From the NCBI GenBank assembly GCA_027066695.1, contig JAMONE010000083.1:1-13596 (forward strand): a DNA stretch of 13,596 bases, in the 5' to 3' direction. Both the position numbers and the translations under genes were made by a program. This document shows positions 12,120 through 13,596 of the stretch, in pieces (position 1 is the stretch's first letter; each line of letters opens with the position of its first letter). The notes beneath the pieces are model-generated. The model searched no databases and was not told where the DNA came from. It saw only the letters and a program-made list of their open reading frames with translations. The stretch comes from Micavibrio sp. GTDB lineage: Bacteria > Pseudomonadota > Alphaproteobacteria > Micavibrionales > Micavibrionaceae.

Positions 12120-12827
12120 ATGTTTTTTGAAACATATAAATCTTTGAACTATGATGAACGCTCCGATGGGGTCGTGCCATATATATTGCTGATGCATTAT
12201 ACTGGCATGGAAACAATGGAAGCCGCGCGTGAGCGGCTTTGTGACCTTGAAAGTAAAGTCAGTGCGCATTATTTGATCGATGAAGATGGTTCTATATATA
12301 GTTTAATTCCCGAGAGTAAACGTGCTTGGCATGCGGGGGCATCCTATTGGCATGGTGATATTGATATAAACTCGGCATCTATCGGAATTGAGCTTGTAAA
12401 TAAGGGGCATGAATTTGGCTATCGCGCCTTTCCTGATGCGCAGATGCAAAGCTTACTTGAATTGTCGCGTAAAATAATGTCTAGCAATAATATAACGCAT
12501 GTTTTGGGGCACTCTGATGTCGCGCCAGAGCGTAAAGCCGATCCAGGGGAGCTGTTTAACTGGCAATGGCTGGCAGAGCAGGGCATCGGAATTTGGCCAG
12601 ATCCTACAGATGAAGAGTTTGAGCAAGCGCAAAAGCTTTCTTGTAATGATTATGATGTTGAAAGGCTTTTTACCAGTTTTGGTTATAATCCTATTGCAGC
12701 CTATATAGATGTAGTAACTGCATTCCACCGTCATTTTTATCCCGAAGCTTTTATTAATGGAACAGAAGGGCAGGTCTGCGCTCAAAGCATGGCTCGTTTA
12801 TTGTCTATTATTCGTCAAACTCGTTGA
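12120..12827 (+). CDS. N-acetylmuramoyl-L-alanine amidase, AmiD/AmpD-like (Amidase_2)
   Basis: Zinc amidase of 235 residues that cuts the bond between N-acetylmuramic acid and the stem peptide. The Amidase_2 domain covers ~17-145. Likely zinc ligands are H26 (LMHYTG), H131 (VLGHSDV) and D141 (RKADPG). E91 in IGIELVN is the likely catalytic glutamate. A helical C-terminal domain (~170-230, with FGYNPIAAYIDVVTAFHRHF) resembles the peptidoglycan-binding tail of AmiD. No signal peptide or lipobox is present, so the enzyme probably acts in the cytoplasm on recycled anhydro-muropeptides. The ATG at 12120 is preferred because AAAGGTG precedes it. In-frame starts at 12084 and 12000 would extend into dusB and add residues unlike the family. 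It is divergent from dusB and 132 bases upstream of rnpB. Confidence 0.92.
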   Translation: MFFETYKSLNYDERSDGVVPYILLMHYTGMETMEAARERLCDLESKVSAHYLIDEDGSIYSLIPESKRAWHAGASYWHGDIDINSASIGIELVNKGHEFGYRAFPDAQMQSLLELSRKIMSSNNITHVLGHSDVAPERKADPGELFNWQWLAEQGIGIWPDPTDEEFEQAQKLSCNDYDVERLFTSFGYNPIAAYIDVVTAFHRHFYPEAFINGTEGQVCAQSMARLLSIIRQTR

Positions 12828-12872
12828 CTATAGATTTTCTATTTTACGCACGCTGCGCTGCGGATTACAGCC

Positions 12873-12890
12873 TTGCTGTAACCATAGGAT
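12873..12890 (+). terminator. Small hairpin after the amidase gene
   Basis: TTACAG-CCTTG-CTGTAA is a six-pair inverted repeat about 45 bases past the amidase stop codon. It lacks a downstream T-run. It may slow or end transcription before the rnpB promoter. Nothing else is recognised in this gap apart from the promoter. Confidence 0.25.
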
Positions 12891-12925
12891 GCCCTTTAAA
12901 ACAAGTTTTGCAGAGCGTTCTATAG

Positions 12926-12953
12926 TTGATTTTTTATATCTTAAGTGTATTAT
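12926..12953 (+). promoter_or_regulatory. Promoter of rnpB
   Basis: TTGATT (-35, 12926-12931) and TATTAT (-10, 12948-12953) are separated by 16 bases. The predicted first transcribed base is near 12960, exactly where the P1 helix of the RNA begins. The agreement between promoter spacing and RNA structure supports both calls. Confidence 0.72.
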
Positions 12954-12959
12954 CCCCAA

Positions 12960-13340
12960 GTCGAAGAAATCGGATGGCCGCTGCGCTCTTTTGGGCGGAG
13001 AGGAAAGTCTGGGCTTCACGGAAAAACGACGCCAGATAACGTCTGGGAGGAGCTTAACGGCTCTTACGGCTAGTGCTGAAGAAAATTAAACTACCTGTGT
13101 CTAGCATAGGAAAAGGTGAGAAGGTGCGGTAAGAGCGCACCGCGAATTCGGTAACGAATTTGGCATGGCAAACCCCGTCGGAAGCAAAACCAAATAGGAG
13201 CTGCATGTTGCATATGCATCAGGTGTTTTCCGCATCGTAGCTCGGGTAGGTTGCTTGAGGTATTTGGTGACAAATATCCTAGATGAATGGTCATCCCTTA
13301 ATTTATTAAGGACAGAACCCAGCTTATAGATTTCTTCGAC
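12960..13340 (+). ncRNA. rnpB: RNase P RNA, bacterial class A
   Basis: Catalytic RNA of RNase P, which removes 5' leaders from pre-tRNAs together with the RnpA protein. Helix P1 is a perfect 12-pair match between GTCGAAGAAATC (12960-12971) and GATTTCTTCGAC (13329-13340). The universally conserved blocks are present in order: GAGAGGAAAGTC near 12998-13009 (P4 5' side), GGTAAGAGCGCACCG near 13128-13142, GGCAAACCCC near 13167-13176, GATGAATGGTCATCCC near 13282-13297 and ACAGAACCC with the following AGCTTA at ~13312-13326 (P4 3' side). The length of about 381 bases is normal for type A. Six Ts (13342-13347) follow P1, so P1 itself may serve as the terminator stem. Reading frames across this region are not genes. 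Confidence 0.97.
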
Positions 13341-13360
13341 ATTTTTTACCCTAGCTATAG

Positions 13361-13390
13361 CATCCCTGTGCTGCACTTCGCATGGGGATG
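13361..13390 (+). terminator. Hairpin downstream of rnpB
   Basis: CATCCCTGTGC (13361-13371) pairs with GCATGGGGATG (13380-13390) over 11 positions with two G-T wobbles. TTAATTATT follows, a weak U-rich tail. It is a plausible terminator or 3' processing boundary for rnpB transcripts. Confidence 0.55.
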
Positions 13391-13501
13391 TTAATTATTC
13401 GTGTGTTCTTGTTGTTTTTATAGTTTTAGCCGTGTGTTTTTAATAGTTATGGATTTCCTATGTCTCGGAGATGCTGTAACCGCCTATTCAGTGAAAACCA
13501 C

Positions 13502-13596
13502 CTACGGCGCGGCGGTGAGGAAGTTTGATGTGTCGACGGTGCTTGAGGTGTTCATACGATAAAGCTCGGAGATTTCGGTGGCGGAGAGGGCGCGGT
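13502..13596 (-). CDS. C-terminal end of a LamG/concanavalin-like lectin-domain protein (partial)
   Basis: Only the last 30 codons are inside the window; the gene continues beyond the right edge. The minus strand reads RALSATEISELY followed by a serine/threonine-rich tail and a TAG stop at 13502-13504. The pattern (N)RALSxxEIxxLY is the typical last strand and helix of LamG-type domains in bacterial extracellular and phage-associated proteins. The segment is about 60% G+C (57 of 95 bases), much higher than the neighbouring DNA. That may mark a transferred gene or one with different codon use. The call rests on a short motif and is tentative. The ~110 bases between this stop and the rnpB hairpin hold nothing I recognise. 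Confidence 0.5.
   Translation of the reverse strand, partial: RALSATEISELYRMNTSSTVDTSNFLTAAP

Noticed and set aside
12828..13376. Several open frames of 60-110 codons across the rnpB region on both strands
   Set aside because: They overlap a clear RNase P RNA, have no ribosome-binding sites and give no protein-like motif.

Overview
The window comes from the chromosome of an AT-rich, motile, Gram-negative bacterium. An alphaproteobacterium is the best guess. Pointers are a PodJ-like polarity protein (coiled coil, one membrane span, Sel1 repeats, peptidoglycan-binding tail), a NifR3-type DusB, a SlyX protein, a DNR/FNR-type Crp regulator, a cytoplasmic AmiD-like amidase and a class A RNase P RNA. 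The species cannot be named from sequence alone. The bulk composition looks typical of one genome, except the last ~95 bases, which are about 60% G+C and clearly richer than the rest.

Layout, left to right. (1) 152-2044, minus strand: ilvC (ketol-acid reductoisomerase) followed by a Crp/Fnr regulator. The short gaps around them hold palindromic intergenic repeats. (2) 2339-4683, minus strand: a tight pair in which an exported mono-haem cytochrome (P460/c'-beta-like, tentative) lies 29 bases upstream of a methyl-accepting chemotaxis protein. (3) 4820-7738, plus strand, divergent from that pair: a fused ResB-CcsA (CcsBA) cytochrome c synthase with the four haem-handling histidines and the WWD motif. 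(4) 7813-7888: tRNA with anticodon CAT (probably elongator Met) behind a TTGACA promoter, then a non-coding gap with an RNA-like hairpin and an orphan promoter-like element. (5) 8138-10405, minus strand: the PodJ-like protein. (6) 10523-12827: a small unrecognised cysteine-containing protein (minus), slyX (plus), dusB (minus, overlapping slyX tail to tail) and an AmiD-like amidase (plus, starting 34 bases from dusB). (7) 12960-13340: rnpB with a clear promoter and a perfect 12-bp P1 helix, then a hairpin. (8) 13502-13596, minus strand: the extreme C-terminus of what looks like a LamG-type lectin-domain protein.

The most interesting block is 2339-7738. A secreted c-type haem protein shares an apparent operon with a chemoreceptor that has no haem-binding cysteines of its own. 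Divergently, from 136 bases away, runs a complete System II synthase able to attach that haem. With the DNR-like regulator nearby, this suggests a haem-based redox or gas (for example NO) taxis module built from separate parts. That reading is inference and has not been demonstrated.
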